From: CANHEE01 sp043777755
GTDB lineage: Bacteria; Bacteroidota; Bacteroidia; Chitinophagales; Saprospiraceae
DNA: 15,956 nucleotides
Assembly (NCBI GenBank): GCA_043777755.1
Contig: JAYWHK010000347.1
Span: 1 to 15,956, forward strand
Direction: 5' to 3'
Below are positions 1 to 8,500 of this stretch, one piece after another. How positions within the stretch are numbered: the stretch's first letter is position 1; each line of letters begins with the position of its first letter. A program made the translations under genes and the position numbers. Under the pieces are notes generated by a model, which saw only the letters and a program-made list of their open reading frames with translations, ran no database searches and was not told the DNA's origin.

Positions 1-207
1 AGGTTTTACCCTTTTGGTAAAAGTGGATTTTAGAGAATCTACAGCACTTTGTCATCTTTGAGCGATAGCGAAAAGAACTCGAACTAAGTGTTTGCAAAAT
101 AGAGTGCAATCTTAGAGAGAATCCTTTATCTGGTTCTTCAACCGTAAGGTTGAAGATGACAAAGTGCTGTAGATTTACGATATTTTCGTTTTTAAGGGTA
201 AAGCCTT
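1..207. repeat. Nested inverted repeat, possible small mobile or dispersed repeat
   Basis: A perfect 23-bp inverted repeat joins 36-58 and 153-175 (the inner arm contains ACAAAGTGCTGTAGATT). Outside it, 1-11 and 196-206 pair with one mismatch, so symmetry extends over about 207 bp. Inside the right arm lies a perfect 8-bp hairpin at 136-155 (CTTCAACC, loop GTAA), and 4-10 pairs with 16-22 in a 7-bp hairpin. No transposase is present. The arrangement resembles a miniature non-autonomous element or a dispersed palindromic repeat. It lies just downstream of the gene at 234-803 and could also act as a transcript-end structure, although no T-tract follows. Confidence 0.55.
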
Positions 208-233
208 GTGCGTTACACTTTAACATTAAAAAA

Positions 234-803
234 TTATTCTCTTAAAAAAGCCAATTCACCATCTTCACCCATGTAGGCAATAACAGAAAGTTCGCTGTCT
301 TTTTTATCTTCACGACGGTAGCGAACAATGTAATCCACACCTTCTACAATTTCGGAACTGATGCTTCCAAAGTTCATAGGAATCTCAGCACTGTCCACAT
401 TTGCTGTTGTTGCAACCAAGGGTTTATTTATTTTTTCAATTAATTTTTTACAAAAATCATCTTGAACGATACGGAATGCTACGCTATTTTTTTTGCCTAA
501 AACAGCATCAGGGAGATTTTCAGCATCATCATAAATAATACTCAACGGACGAGTGTGATACATCAGAAGCGTATCAATCCTTGGTGGAATATGGCTCACA
601 TATTCACCAACCATATTGCTATCAGAAGCCAAAAGAATCAAACCTTTTCCTTTTTCTCTTTGTTTTAATGCCAAAACCTTTGCCACGGCTTCAGGATTCG
701 TAGCATCGCAGCCAATTGCCCAAACGGTGTCTGTTGGGAAGAGGATTAAACCACCATTTTCGAGCGTTGTTAGCAACTCTTGTATAAAATCAAACTCAAA
801 CAT
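234..803 (-). CDS. L-threonylcarbamoyladenylate synthase (Sua5/YciO/YrdC family)
   Basis: This 189-residue protein matches the YrdC-like fold. Family members make threonylcarbamoyl-AMP from threonine, bicarbonate and ATP, the first step of the universal t6A37 modification of ANN-decoding tRNAs in the cytoplasm. Visible motifs are PTDT at residues 23-26, the KxR signature at K47/R49, the loop TRPLSIIY around 84-91, SVAFR ending at R111 and TTAN at 132-135, close to the usual STSAN. Its length is that of a single-domain TsaC/YrdC protein, without the C-terminal Sua5 domain. The ATG at 803 puts PTDT about 22 residues from the start, as is usual. It is transcribed divergently from the secreted protein at 974. 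No clear TAnnTTTG promoter was found upstream on this strand. YciO-type paralogues of uncertain role cannot be excluded. Confidence 0.88.
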   Translation of the reverse strand: MFEFDFIQELLTTLENGGLILFPTDTVWAIGCDATNPEAVAKVLALKQREKGKGLILLASDSNMVGEYVSHIPPRIDTLLMYHTRPLSIIYDDAENLPDAVLGKKNSVAFRIVQDDFCKKLIEKINKPLVATTANVDSAEIPMNFGSISSEIVEGVDYIVRYRREDKKDSELSVIAYMGEDGELAFLRE

Positions 804-834
804 ATAAAATATTACTTTTTTACGATATAAAATA

Positions 835-865
835 TCTGCTTTTTACGTTAAAAGTTATACATTTG
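835..865 (+). promoter_or_regulatory. Candidate Bacteroidota sigma-A promoter for the gene at 974
   Basis: TACATTTG at 858-865 matches the phylum -7 consensus TAnnTTTG exactly. A weak -33 match (TCTG, 835-838) sits 19 nt upstream. Transcription would begin near 872, giving a leader of about 100 nt. The same TACATTTGTTC string occurs in the promoter at 11247. Confidence 0.5.
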
Positions 866-973
866 TTCGTGAAATTTTAGAATTATTTATTATAAGATTC
901 TTTAAACACTAATTTTCTCTAATTTAACAAATTTTCACTAATCGTGACATAAAAATTAAATTATACAAACGCT

Positions 974-3238
974 ATGTACAAGAAACTAATTATACTCGCA
1001 TCGTTTTTTATTTGTTTTTCTTCAACTATTTTTGCCCGACACATCATCGGAGGTATCATTACTTACAGTTATATAAGTGATGGAAAATACAAATTTACCA
1101 TGAAAATCTACCGTGATTGTGATGGTGGAGGAGCTTCCTTTGATGGTGATTCAGGTGACAATACACCACCTCAGGCTGCTGTTATTGGTTTTTTCAAAGA
1201 AAGTGGTGGTTCTTATCAAAGTATTGGCGGAACGGAAGTGAAGTTATTGTCAAAGAAAAAGATTGACCCACCAGTTTATCCTTGTTTGTCTTCGCCACCG
1301 AATGCTTGTGTCGAAGAAGGTATTTACGAATTTGAATGGACAATTCCCAATTTTGACCAAAGTGGTGCAATATACCATGTTGTTTATCAGCGTTGTTGCC
1401 GCAACAATACGATTAGCAATATTGTGAATGCAAAAGATGTTGGCGCAACCTATACCGTAGCGATTACGCCAGCTGCCATCAAAGCAAAAAGTAGTTCGCC
1501 TGTTTTCAATAATTTTCCTCCGACAATTATTTGTTCTCCAATTCCATTTAATTTTGACCATTCTGCAAAAGATGCTGATGGCGATTCGTTGGTGTATAAA
1601 ATGTGTAGCCCGTTGGAAGGCGGTGGCCCCGATTTGTCAAATGCGGGCGCAAGCGATTGTGATGGTGTCCGACCCAATCCAACTTGTCCACCACCTTTTA
1701 AAAATGTAAATTTTAGCAATGGTTTCAGTGATTTGCAACCGCTTGGTGCAAGTTCTAGTTTAAATCTTGACATTAAATCAGGAAAACTCTATTTAATACC
1801 TCAAAATGTTGGTCAATATGTTGTTGGTGTTTGTGTAGAAGAATATCGAAATGGTATTTTATTGTCAAAAACATTCCGAGATTTCCAGTTCAATGTAGGC
1901 GCTTGTCAGTCTTTGGTAACGGCAGGAATTTCCGCCGCTGATACGCTTGTTTTTCAAAAAAAATACATTGTACGCTCTTGTGGCTCGAGCGATGTAACCT
2001 TTGTAAATGGAAGTACGCAAGAAAAATTTATCAATTCTTACTTGTGGTCTTTTGATATTAATGGTCAAAAAGTTACGGCAAGCGATAAAAATCCAACCAT
2101 AAAATTCCCTGGTTTGGGTAAATACAATGGTACGCTGATTTTGAATTTGAATCAAAAACCTTGTACGGATACTGCCAACATCGAAGTTGGAATTTTCCCT
2201 GGCATTGATGCGAATTTTAAATATGCTTATGATACTTGCATTGCTGCGCCGATTCAATTTACGAATCTTTCTACGAGTGGTGCGCAAATCAATAAATACG
2301 AATGGAATTTTAAAGATGGTAATAAAAGCAATCTTAAAGACCCACTTTACGAGTACAAAATCCCTGGAAATTTTAAAGTCAATCTCAAAGTAACCGATGT
2401 TAATTTGTGTTCAGATACCATTACAAAACCGATTTTGTATTATCCTGTTCCTGCCTTATTGGTGGTAAATCCTGACTCGGGCGTTGGTTGTACACCTTAT
2501 ACCGTGCGGCTAAATAATCTTTCTTATCCGATTGATAAAACATACAACATCGAGTGGGACTTAGGCGATGGAACAAAATCTTCTGAGATTAGCCCTGTAA
2601 AAACATACAACAAAATAGGAACTTATTCTTTGAATTTAAAACTAACTTCGCCTATTGGCTGTAAAACACAAGCCTCTTTTCCGAGTTTGATAGCTGTGAA
2701 TCAATCGCCCGAGGCAATGTTCTCTTTTACACCTGAAAAATTAAATAGCTTAGAAAATACAGCACAATTTACGGACAAATCAACAGGTGCAAGCAAATGG
2801 TCTTGGCAATTTGGGCAAGGCGAAGGCGGCAGTGCTACAAGAAATCCTACGTATTCCTTCAAAGATACAGGTATTCATTTGATACGTTTGATAGTAACGC
2901 ACCCGAGTGGCTGCCGTGATACGAGTTACCAAAGAACTGATATTGAGCCGATTATCAAATTTTTTATGCCCAATGCCTTTACGCCAAATTATGATAGCAC
3001 CAACGATGATTTTAAAGGAAAAGGCATTACAGACGGTATCAGTAATTTTCAAATGGTGATTTTTAACAGATGGGGCGAGCGAGTTTTTGAAACTAAGAAC
3101 TACAACGAAGGTTGGAATGGTCGAAAAAATAACGTTGGAGAACTTGCGCCCGAAGGCGTTTATGTGTATTCTATTGTTTTTACTGGCCCAAGAAATAAAA
3201 TTTTTACTTATAAAGGCTTTGCGACATTGTTGCGATAA
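974..3238 (+). CDS. Secreted PKD-domain surface protein with type B (CHU_C) T9SS sorting domain
   Basis: This 754-residue protein begins with a Sec signal peptide (residues 1-21, hydrophobic core LIILASFFICF, likely cleavage after IFA). The mature N-terminus, RHIIGGIITY followed by KIYRDCDGGG, is typical of a widespread Bacteroidota family of large surface proteins. At least three PKD-like beta-sandwich modules follow, at roughly 405-485 (YEWNFKDG), 495-570 (IEWDLGDGT) and 580-665 (WSWQFGQGEGG), each with the W-x-F/L-G-D/Q-G core. Residues about 670-754 form the gliding-motility-associated C-terminal domain (PNAFTPNYD, IFNRWGERVFE, GWNG, PEGVYVYSI), which directs export through the type IX secretion system and surface attachment. 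The role is probably adhesive or structural; no catalytic motif is visible. The TAA at 3236 is followed by no clear terminator. A promoter lies at 835-865. Confidence 0.85.
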   Translation: MYKKLIILASFFICFSSTIFARHIIGGIITYSYISDGKYKFTMKIYRDCDGGGASFDGDSGDNTPPQAAVIGFFKESGGSYQSIGGTEVKLLSKKKIDPPVYPCLSSPPNACVEEGIYEFEWTIPNFDQSGAIYHVVYQRCCRNNTISNIVNAKDVGATYTVAITPAAIKAKSSSPVFNNFPPTIICSPIPFNFDHSAKDADGDSLVYKMCSPLEGGGPDLSNAGASDCDGVRPNPTCPPPFKNVNFSNGFSDLQPLGASSSLNLDIKSGKLYLIPQNVGQYVVGVCVEEYRNGILLSKTFRDFQFNVGACQSLVTAGISAADTLVFQKKYIVRSCGSSDVTFVNGSTQEKFINSYLWSFDINGQKVTASDKNPTIKFPGLGKYNGTLILNLNQKPCTDTANIEVGIFPGIDANFKYAYDTCIAAPIQFTNLSTSGAQINKYEWNFKDGNKSNLKDPLYEYKIPGNFKVNLKVTDVNLCSDTITKPILYYPVPALLVVNPDSGVGCTPYTVRLNNLSYPIDKTYNIEWDLGDGTKSSEISPVKTYNKIGTYSLNLKLTSPIGCKTQASFPSLIAVNQSPEAMFSFTPEKLNSLENTAQFTDKSTGASKWSWQFGQGEGGSATRNPTYSFKDTGIHLIRLIVTHPSGCRDTSYQRTDIEPIIKFFMPNAFTPNYDSTNDDFKGKGITDGISNFQMVIFNRWGERVFETKNYNEGWNGRKNNVGELAPEGVYVYSIVFTGPRNKIFTYKGFATLLR

Positions 3239-3540
3239 GTGAAATGTAAAAGTCTAAATTTAAAATTAAAAATTCAAAAGTCCTGTTAATCAGCAGCTTA
3301 TGCGTTAAAACTCTACTGTTTATATTTTAAATTTCACTAATTTTAAGTTTTTTAGCCAGTAAAAAAAATATTTTAAAACAAAAAATATTAAAATTGAAAA
3401 AAATAAACATAAATATCTGATTATCAACATTTTAAAATTGAAAATAAATATAAATTATAAAATTAATATTGTTTTGTAAAAATCATTTTTAAAAAAATTT
3501 AAAATTTAAAAATACCTTATTTTTTAATAAAATTTGGCTT
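3239..3540. other. Very AT-rich non-coding spacer
   Basis: No gene is visible here. The interval is dominated by runs of A and T, with C and G rare between about 3355 and 3535. A 13-nt string (TTAAAATTGAAAA) is repeated directly at 3388-3400 and 3432-3444. Just after the stop codon, GTGAAAT (3240-3246) and ATTTCAC (3332-3338) form a distant inverted repeat that could mark the 3' end of the preceding transcript, but it lacks the look of an intrinsic terminator. The tract may be curved DNA or a nucleoid-protein binding region. Confidence 0.5.
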
Positions 3541-3638
3541 TTCGCTTAAAACGAGAAAAAAAATTCATTTTTTTAAAAAAGCGTCATTTTTTCGCTCAAA
3601 AAGAGAAATAAATTTTTTGTTTTAGCGAAATAAGCGAA
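3541..3638. promoter_or_regulatory. Cluster of TTCGCT/AGCGAA motifs upstream of a promoter
   Basis: Four copies of one hexamer occur in 98 bp: TTCGCT at 3541-3546 and 3591-3596, and its complement AGCGAA at 3624-3629 and 3633-3638. The two forward copies lie in a degenerate 50-bp direct repeat (TTCGCTtAAAAcGAGAAA versus TTCGCTcAAAAaGAGAAA). The last copy ends 7 nt before the -33 element at 3646. The position and symmetry suggest binding sites for a regulator of that promoter. This is inference; no matching regulator is seen in the window. Confidence 0.35.
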
Positions 3639-3645
3639 GAAAAAA

Positions 3646-3677
3646 TTTGACATTTTTTTAACAGTATCGTATCTTTG
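3646..3677 (+). promoter_or_regulatory. Strong Bacteroidota-type sigma-A promoter
   Basis: TTTG at 3646-3649, 20 nt of spacer and TATCTTTG at 3670-3677 match the TTTG-N19-TAnnTTTG consensus almost perfectly. Transcription should start near 3684. The first convincing coding sequence is at 4101, which implies either a leader of about 415 nt or a separate non-coding transcript from this promoter. Confidence 0.7.
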
Positions 3678-3739
3678 TAAAATAATAGCAACAACTTTTT
3701 TTACATCGTTGTGCTAACAATATAAAATACACGGGAGTC

Positions 3740-3762
3740 AAAAGTACAAAAGTCGTACTTTT
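3740..3762 (+). other. Small hairpin in the long leader
   Basis: AAAAGTAC (3740-3747) pairs with GTACTTTT (3755-3762) around a 7-nt loop, followed by ATTTCTTT. It is terminator-shaped but has only two G-C pairs, so early termination would be weak. It lies about 56 nt downstream of the predicted start of transcription. Confidence 0.35.
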
Positions 3763-3800
3763 ATTTCTTTAAAATATTTAGCGATTTGCTTTAAAAGCTG

Positions 3801-3924
3801 ACACATACAAAATTACGACCATAATTACCGTCAGAACTAAGCACTTCGCTCACGTTGCATAACAGCGCGTGAGCGTGGCTTTTCTTACACGGTAAAAGGT
3901 GCTTGGTCGTTCCTGTATGTGTGT
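3801..3924. repeat. Multi-stem imperfect palindrome (structured RNA or palindromic element)
   Basis: The interval folds on itself almost end to end. ACACATACA (3801-3809) pairs with 3914-3922, ACGACC (3815-3820) with 3905-3910, TTACCGT (3825-3831) with 3889-3895, and CGCTCACG (3847-3854) with CGTGAGCG (3868-3875) around a 13-nt loop. A further pairing, AAGCAC (3839-3844) with GTGCTT (3899-3904), crosses the third stem and so implies a pseudoknot or an alternative fold. It is richer in G+C than the flanking DNA. It may be a palindromic mobile repeat, or a structured RNA expressed from the promoter at 3646-3677. No known riboswitch or RNA family was recognised. Confidence 0.5.
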
Positions 3925-3932
3925 AATTAAGT

Positions 3933-4013
3933 ACGCTCTGCGCTGTTTTACATTTGTAACATAGTGTGGAGATTTTCTAACTCTTTTAATTAGACCATTA
4001 CACACTATGCAAC
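3933..4013. repeat. Interrupted inverted copy of a 15-nt motif with an embedded stem-loop
   Basis: The segment GTTGCATAACAGCGC (3854-3868) is complementary to GCGCTGTT (3940-3947) plus ATGCAAC (4007-4013). These two halves are separated by 59 nt that carry their own nested stem-loop: CATAGTGTG (3960-3968) with CACACTATG (4001-4009), and TCTAA (3976-3980) with TTAGA (3990-3994). The similarity extends left (ACGCTC at 3933-3938), matching the complement of the neighbouring hairpin. This reads as an inverted repeat copy into which a stem-loop has been inserted. Confidence 0.45.
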
Positions 4014-4100
4014 ACACTCATCACTTACGACGGCGTCGCTGCCGAAAAACAATACCTTTCTATCCGAGAGGATTCTTTTCTAATTTCAAAATTTTTTACA

Positions 4101-4748
4101 CTGAAAAAAATACTTTTTTTCTCGCTTAGTCTTTTGATTATCAGCTTTTTAGTAAGCTGTGATAAAGAGCAACCAATTCCGCCTACTATTGTCAATGGAC
4201 AGGTACTTGAGCAAGGTACGAACAAGCCACTCGAAGGCGTAAAAGTTGTACTTATGGAAGGTTCTTACAATGGCTTTGGTAGTGGCACGTATTCCTTTTA
4301 TCCTGTTGATACTTTTTTGACGGACAAAGATGGAAAATACAGCTACGAGCATAAAATCTCTTTTGATAAAAAGGCGTATGAACTTTGGTATTTCAAAGAT
4401 AAATACTTTGACATTAGCAATGTTAGTGAAAATACCAGAATCACCCATGTAGAATACAACAAAACCCAGTCGGTCACTACTAAAATGTTTCCGTTCGCTT
4501 GGCTGACGGTTAGAGTGATTAATGACCAGCCGTTTGATGCAGGAGATTTATTGAGTATAGGTGCAACCAATAAGGACTGGTATTTTCATGGAAAATCTGT
4601 TAATAATGTTTTTACAGAAAATGTGCTAGGAAATCAAAAACAGAAAATATCATGGATTATACAAAGAGACGGCAAGTGGGGTCAAGTATTTATTGACTCT
4701 ACCTACTGTAAGGGACATGATACTACGTACTATCAGTTAAAGTACTAA
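4101..4748 (+). CDS. Lipoprotein with carboxypeptidase-regulatory/CnaB-like beta-sandwich, probable CTG start
   Basis: Read from CTG at 4101 the product has 215 residues and a textbook lipoprotein signal peptide: KK at 2-3, a hydrophobic stretch ILFFSLSLLIISF and lipobox LVSC with Cys20 as the lipidated residue. The first alternative start, TTG at 4134, would remove the basic n-region and half the hydrophobic core, and no in-frame ATG lies upstream before the stop at 3987. The DNA around CTG closely resembles the ATG start of the next gene (ACA-CTG-AAAAAAATAC versus ACA-ATG-AAAAAAATAC), which suggests an ATG-to-CTG change. The mature part starts with a carboxypeptidase-regulatory-like motif (VNGQVLEQGTNKPLEGVKVVL, residues about 30-50), a surface beta-sandwich fold; the rest is unrecognised. 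It ends 87 nt before the esterase gene and may be co-transcribed with it. Confidence 0.68.
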   Translation: MKKILFFSLSLLIISFLVSCDKEQPIPPTIVNGQVLEQGTNKPLEGVKVVLMEGSYNGFGSGTYSFYPVDTFLTDKDGKYSYEHKISFDKKAYELWYFKDKYFDISNVSENTRITHVEYNKTQSVTTKMFPFAWLTVRVINDQPFDAGDLLSIGATNKDWYFHGKSVNNVFTENVLGNQKQKISWIIQRDGKWGQVFIDSTYCKGHDTTYYQLKY

Positions 4749-4788
4749 AAAAGTTATAATTATAAAAAATCACTTTGTAACAATACAA

Positions 4789-4807
4789 GGTATGGCGAAG
4801 CCATGCC
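4789..4807 (+). other. Compact GC-rich stem-loop between lipoprotein and esterase genes
   Basis: GGTATGGC (4789-4796) pairs with GCCATGCC (4800-4807) around the triloop GAA, with one T-G wobble. It is followed by ATTTCTT, not a proper T-tract. It could be a weak terminator, an RNA-processing or stability element separating the two coding regions, or a dispersed palindrome. An apparent ATG at 4803 lies inside this stem, which argues against that codon being the start of the next gene. Confidence 0.4.
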
Positions 4808-4835
4808 ATTTCTTAAAAAAATAAAAAATTTCACA

Positions 4836-5591
4836 ATGAAAAAAATACAAAACTCGCTTAGTACGTTGCTACTAAGCTTAGTACTTTTATGCTTTTCTCA
4901 AAAAGCAGATGCTCAAAAAAATCAATACCGTATGGACTTGAAAGTTGATTTGGTAACAGTAAGCGGAAAACTTATTATTTCTTGTGCTAATCCCGTTACA
5001 GTATTCAATCGAGTAGATTTTGTACTTAGCGGAACAGGTGCTTCTTCTGCAACTATCGTAGGAGGTAGCTCGCAAACTTTCTCGGGTGCTGGTAAAAAAA
5101 GTATTACAATTACAAATAGTAGTAGCGGACTTTCTACTACTTTTGAGTTCACAGTCCGCAATCTTAGTGCAAACAATCCTTATACAGCACCTGATGCAAT
5201 ATGGGATATAAAAGGAAGTTATACACCTAATTGTATAGGCTGTACAACAGATGCCAACGGAGGATTGGCAAAGGCATACATCAAATATGCCAATCCTGAA
5301 GACAAAAAACTGCGAAAGGTAGTGGTTTTTGTAGAAGGCATCGACTTTAATCGTGACTCCTTGGTTAATCCTGATAACAATCGAGCTATGCGCTATGGCG
5401 ATTTTGGTTGGGATGTTTTCTATATGGGACATAAAGCAGATACAAGTTGGGATTTTATCCGCTTGATGCCTGAAACTCGTCAAGCGATACAACAAAAAGG
5501 TTATGATATGGTTTTATTGGATTTTCGAAATGGCGCAGAACTATATGCAAGCCAATGGCGAACTATTGATAACACTACTCAAACGGCTTAA
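4836..5591 (+). CDS. 5' part of a frameshifted secreted esterase-like protein
   Basis: This frame encodes the N-terminus of a large type IX-secreted hydrolase. The chosen ATG at 4836 gives a clean Sec signal peptide (MKKIQNSLSTLLL, then VLLCFSQKADA, cleavage before QKN). An ATG at 4803 would prepend 11 unlikely residues. After a beta-rich region, the segment KVVVFVEGIDF (around residue 163-173) and GYDMVLLDFRNGA (around 222-234) look like core strands of an alpha/beta-hydrolase. After codon 235 at 5538 the frame loses family-like sequence and stops at 5589. The continuation, YMQANGELLITLLKRL, lies in the next frame. Deleting one A from the pair at 5539-5540 would give GADYMQANG and join both parts. 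In the database this may be annotated as a short separate gene. A sequencing error is possible. Confidence 0.72.
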   Translation: MKKIQNSLSTLLLSLVLLCFSQKADAQKNQYRMDLKVDLVTVSGKLIISCANPVTVFNRVDFVLSGTGASSATIVGGSSQTFSGAGKKSITITNSSSGLSTTFEFTVRNLSANNPYTAPDAIWDIKGSYTPNCIGCTTDANGGLAKAYIKYANPEDKKLRKVVVFVEGIDFNRDSLVNPDNNRAMRYGDFGWDVFYMGHKADTSWDFIRLMPETRQAIQQKGYDMVLLDFRNGAELYASQWRTIDNTTQTA

Positions 5592-8500
5592 AAATGCAAG
5601 AAGTGCAGACAATAATGGCATATTGCACCCGATAAGTGTAATAGGTGCAAGTATGGGCGGACAAGTAGCAAAATATGCTTTGGCAAAAATGGAAAAAGAA
5701 AGCCCTAATGATTTTTGTACCAACAATTACATCGCTTTTGACTCGCCACACAAAGGAGCAAATATCTCCATTTCAATACAAGCAATGTTGGAAATGCTTC
5801 ATAGAGCAGGAAAAAGTGACCGATGGGAAACAGCACTTTTAAGACCTGCCGCAAGGCAATTACTATACAACCATTTGGCAAACAACGCTCAATTAACCAT
5901 AAATAATTGGGGTACTGTTCCCGTTTCCCCTGCTGTGAACAATACCGTACCTCCTACTTTTAATCACAGAGAAGATTGGCTCAACACGTTGGCATCTTAT
6001 GGCAATTACCCTACAAAATCTCGAAAAACAGCCATTGCTTGTGGAAATATCAATGCTGTACCTTTACCTTGGAAAAATGATACAGACAATAAAATGTTTG
6101 GTATGCAAATATTTTCTAATGGAAAGAAACTACCATCGCCACAACCTTTTGGCTATGTAGGTCAAATGCACTTATTTTCTACCGAAACCTCTAAAAACAA
6201 TGCACATGTAGGATATATAAATACATTAAACCCTCCTTATGTAAGTATCAATAATTTTGATACTCACGGTTGTTGTGGAGAAGGCAATATTTTGTTTGCT
6301 GGCGCAATTCCAGGCTCTTTTGCAAATGTACTTGGCAATGATATACCTATTGCCTATCATAGTTCTATCATAAGAACCAAGGCAGGTGTAAATTTAGCGA
6401 ATTGGGACGCTGCACCAGGCTGTACTCGAAATGATTTGATAGATACCGAAGCAGAATTTAGAGGTCAGTTTCCAACGGGAGGTGACCCAGAACTTACCAT
6501 TTTTAAAAATGTAAAAGATTTCACTTTTATGCCTACTGTTTCTGCCTTAGACATCAACTGGACTATGGACAATGCAAATATGTATAAAAATATCTTTGAC
6601 GCAAAGATAATTCAAAATAAATTGACACCCTTTGAAGCATTTTATGCACCAGCAACAGCTAATTTACGCCATGTTGAGATAACAAAGGAGATGAAAGACA
6701 CATTGGTTGCGTGGATAACAGAAAATGAGCGAGACCTTGTTTCTTTACCTAATAGCAAAGGTGCAAACTACAATTTTGGCTTTGCAAAACGTTGGATTCC
6801 AAGTGTTAGTATCAATAACGGTGGTACTTTGCGTATCAATAATGAAGGAGCTACAGCTTACGGTGGTGGAAAATCGTCTTATGATGCAGAGTATGATACC
6901 TATCTTTTTGATTGTGGTAGTGCTACCTTGAATGTGAATACGGGCGGTAAATTGATACTTGGTTCGGACAATAGTAGTAAAAGTGGCATAATAAAAGTAG
7001 CGAATAGTAGTAATCTTGTCCTCGCAGGAGGAGTTGTAAAGTTACAGAAAAACTCAAAACTCATCATTGAACAGGGCGGCAAAGCCTATTTCAATGCTGG
7101 CACAATCGACCTCCGTGACAACTCAAAAATCATTGTTCAATCAGGTGGGCAATTAGCCATAAAATCGACAGCGCAAATCAACCTTTTCAACAATTCGCAA
7201 ATCATTGTAGAACTAGGTGGAAAATTGATTTTAGAAAGCCCGAATACCATTACTTTCAACGGTGACGGTACGGGTACGCCTGTAATCATTTATGGTGAAT
7301 TGGTAGCAAAAACACCAGTAAAAATGTTGAATGATGCGTACTTCCGCTTTGAAAAAGGAAATACGGTGACCGTTCCGCAAGGTGGCACGCTCAGTATTCA
7401 AGGTAGCGCACAAACAACCCGTATGATTGAGATTGTAGCCGATGCCAAAATTGCGCTTACTCAACGCAGCATCGACTTCAAACAAGGAAAAATCAATTAT
7501 TTTCAAAATGCAAAAATAGAATTGAAAAATGCCGACCAAGTGCGTTTTTACAACATCAATGCAGAAGAAATAGGCAAAACAACACATTCTGCAAGGGCCT
7601 TGTTGCTTGATGCACCAAATATTGTAAGCCTTAACAATAGCAATTTTACAAAATTTTATGCTGCCGTAGAAGCTAAAAAACAAACTCAAGGCTATGTCAG
7701 AGCCACTTCTTGTGCTTTTGTTTTCAATAGATACGGAATTAATGCAATAGAAGTAAATTATGTGAATGTGAGCAGCAGTACTTTTACACAAAACCAAATA
7801 GGTTTAGCGGGTAGCAATACCGCTTCGTATTATGTCAATGCGAGTACTTTTGTGGACAATGATTACGGTATGGATTTGCTCAACACTTTTGCGTCAAGTT
7901 ACCTACAAGTAGGCAACAGCCAAATTCGAGAAAACCATTTTGTAGGCGTTAGGTTAAAATCTATTCCTTACGCTATTTTCACCAATACATTGATTGAAAA
8001 TCACAATAGGGATTTTGCAAACGCCCTATTTGGACAACTTGAACAAACAACAAATCCTTACGATTATGATTTTAGCTGTTATGAAAACAGCGTACCTAAT
8101 TTTGATTCAGAATGTAGAGGTGTTTCTGCAACAAACGATTGCAACATCATCATGCAAGAAGGAACAGTCGTCAGAAGCAACTCAATTGGTGTATTTTCAG
8201 AAGGAAGCTCAAATAACAATAGTAGTATAAGCCTTGATTGTGCTACTTTCGATGATAATGGTGCTGGTATCAAAGGTTTATACACTGAAATTTTAGCAGA
8301 TGTCTATTCGGTAGTGCCGCATACAAGTAATTTCACACGTCCGAACAATTTTATTTTAGGCAACGGGCTTTATTTGTTTGACATGGGCTATTATTTCAAA
8401 AATTTACCCAAATCAGCTATTTTATTGACAGGAAACTATTGGAACGCTAAAAATCAAGGTTTGAGTCCTGACCCAAGCACGATGAATTTCTTTTCGCAAG

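Noticed and set aside
3541..3638. CRISPR-like array
   Set aside because: The repeated unit is only six bases, with irregular spacing and both orientations; there are no uniform repeats or spacers and no cas genes.
3801..4013. Integron attC-like recombination sites
   Set aside because: The folded elements and GCATAAC strings are reminiscent of attC sites, but the R-box consensus (RYYYAAC/GTTRRRY) is not properly met, and there is no integrase or cassette structure.
4007..4129. Small open frame of 40 codons with a run of Arg (MQHTHHLRRRRCRK)
   Set aside because: Its start lies inside the stem-loop at 3960-4009, it overlaps the lipoprotein signal-peptide region in another frame, and its composition follows the local repeat. 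No supporting start signal is seen.
4803..4835. ATG at 4803 as the start of the esterase gene
   Set aside because: It lies inside a stem-loop, and the 11 extra residues would disturb a clean signal peptide that starts at 4836.
4887..5495. 202-codon minus-strand open frame
   Set aside because: It is antisense to the hydrolase N-terminus, and its Cys/Ile-rich composition is typical of a shadow frame.
5503..5591. Programmed ribosomal frameshift between the two hydrolase frames
   Set aside because: No slippery heptamer or strong downstream structure is visible at the junction, and a single-base insertion explains the data more simply.
7231..7797. 188-codon minus-strand open frame
   Set aside because: It lies entirely inside the well-supported beta-helix coding region on the other strand and has no recognisable domain; it is a shadow frame.
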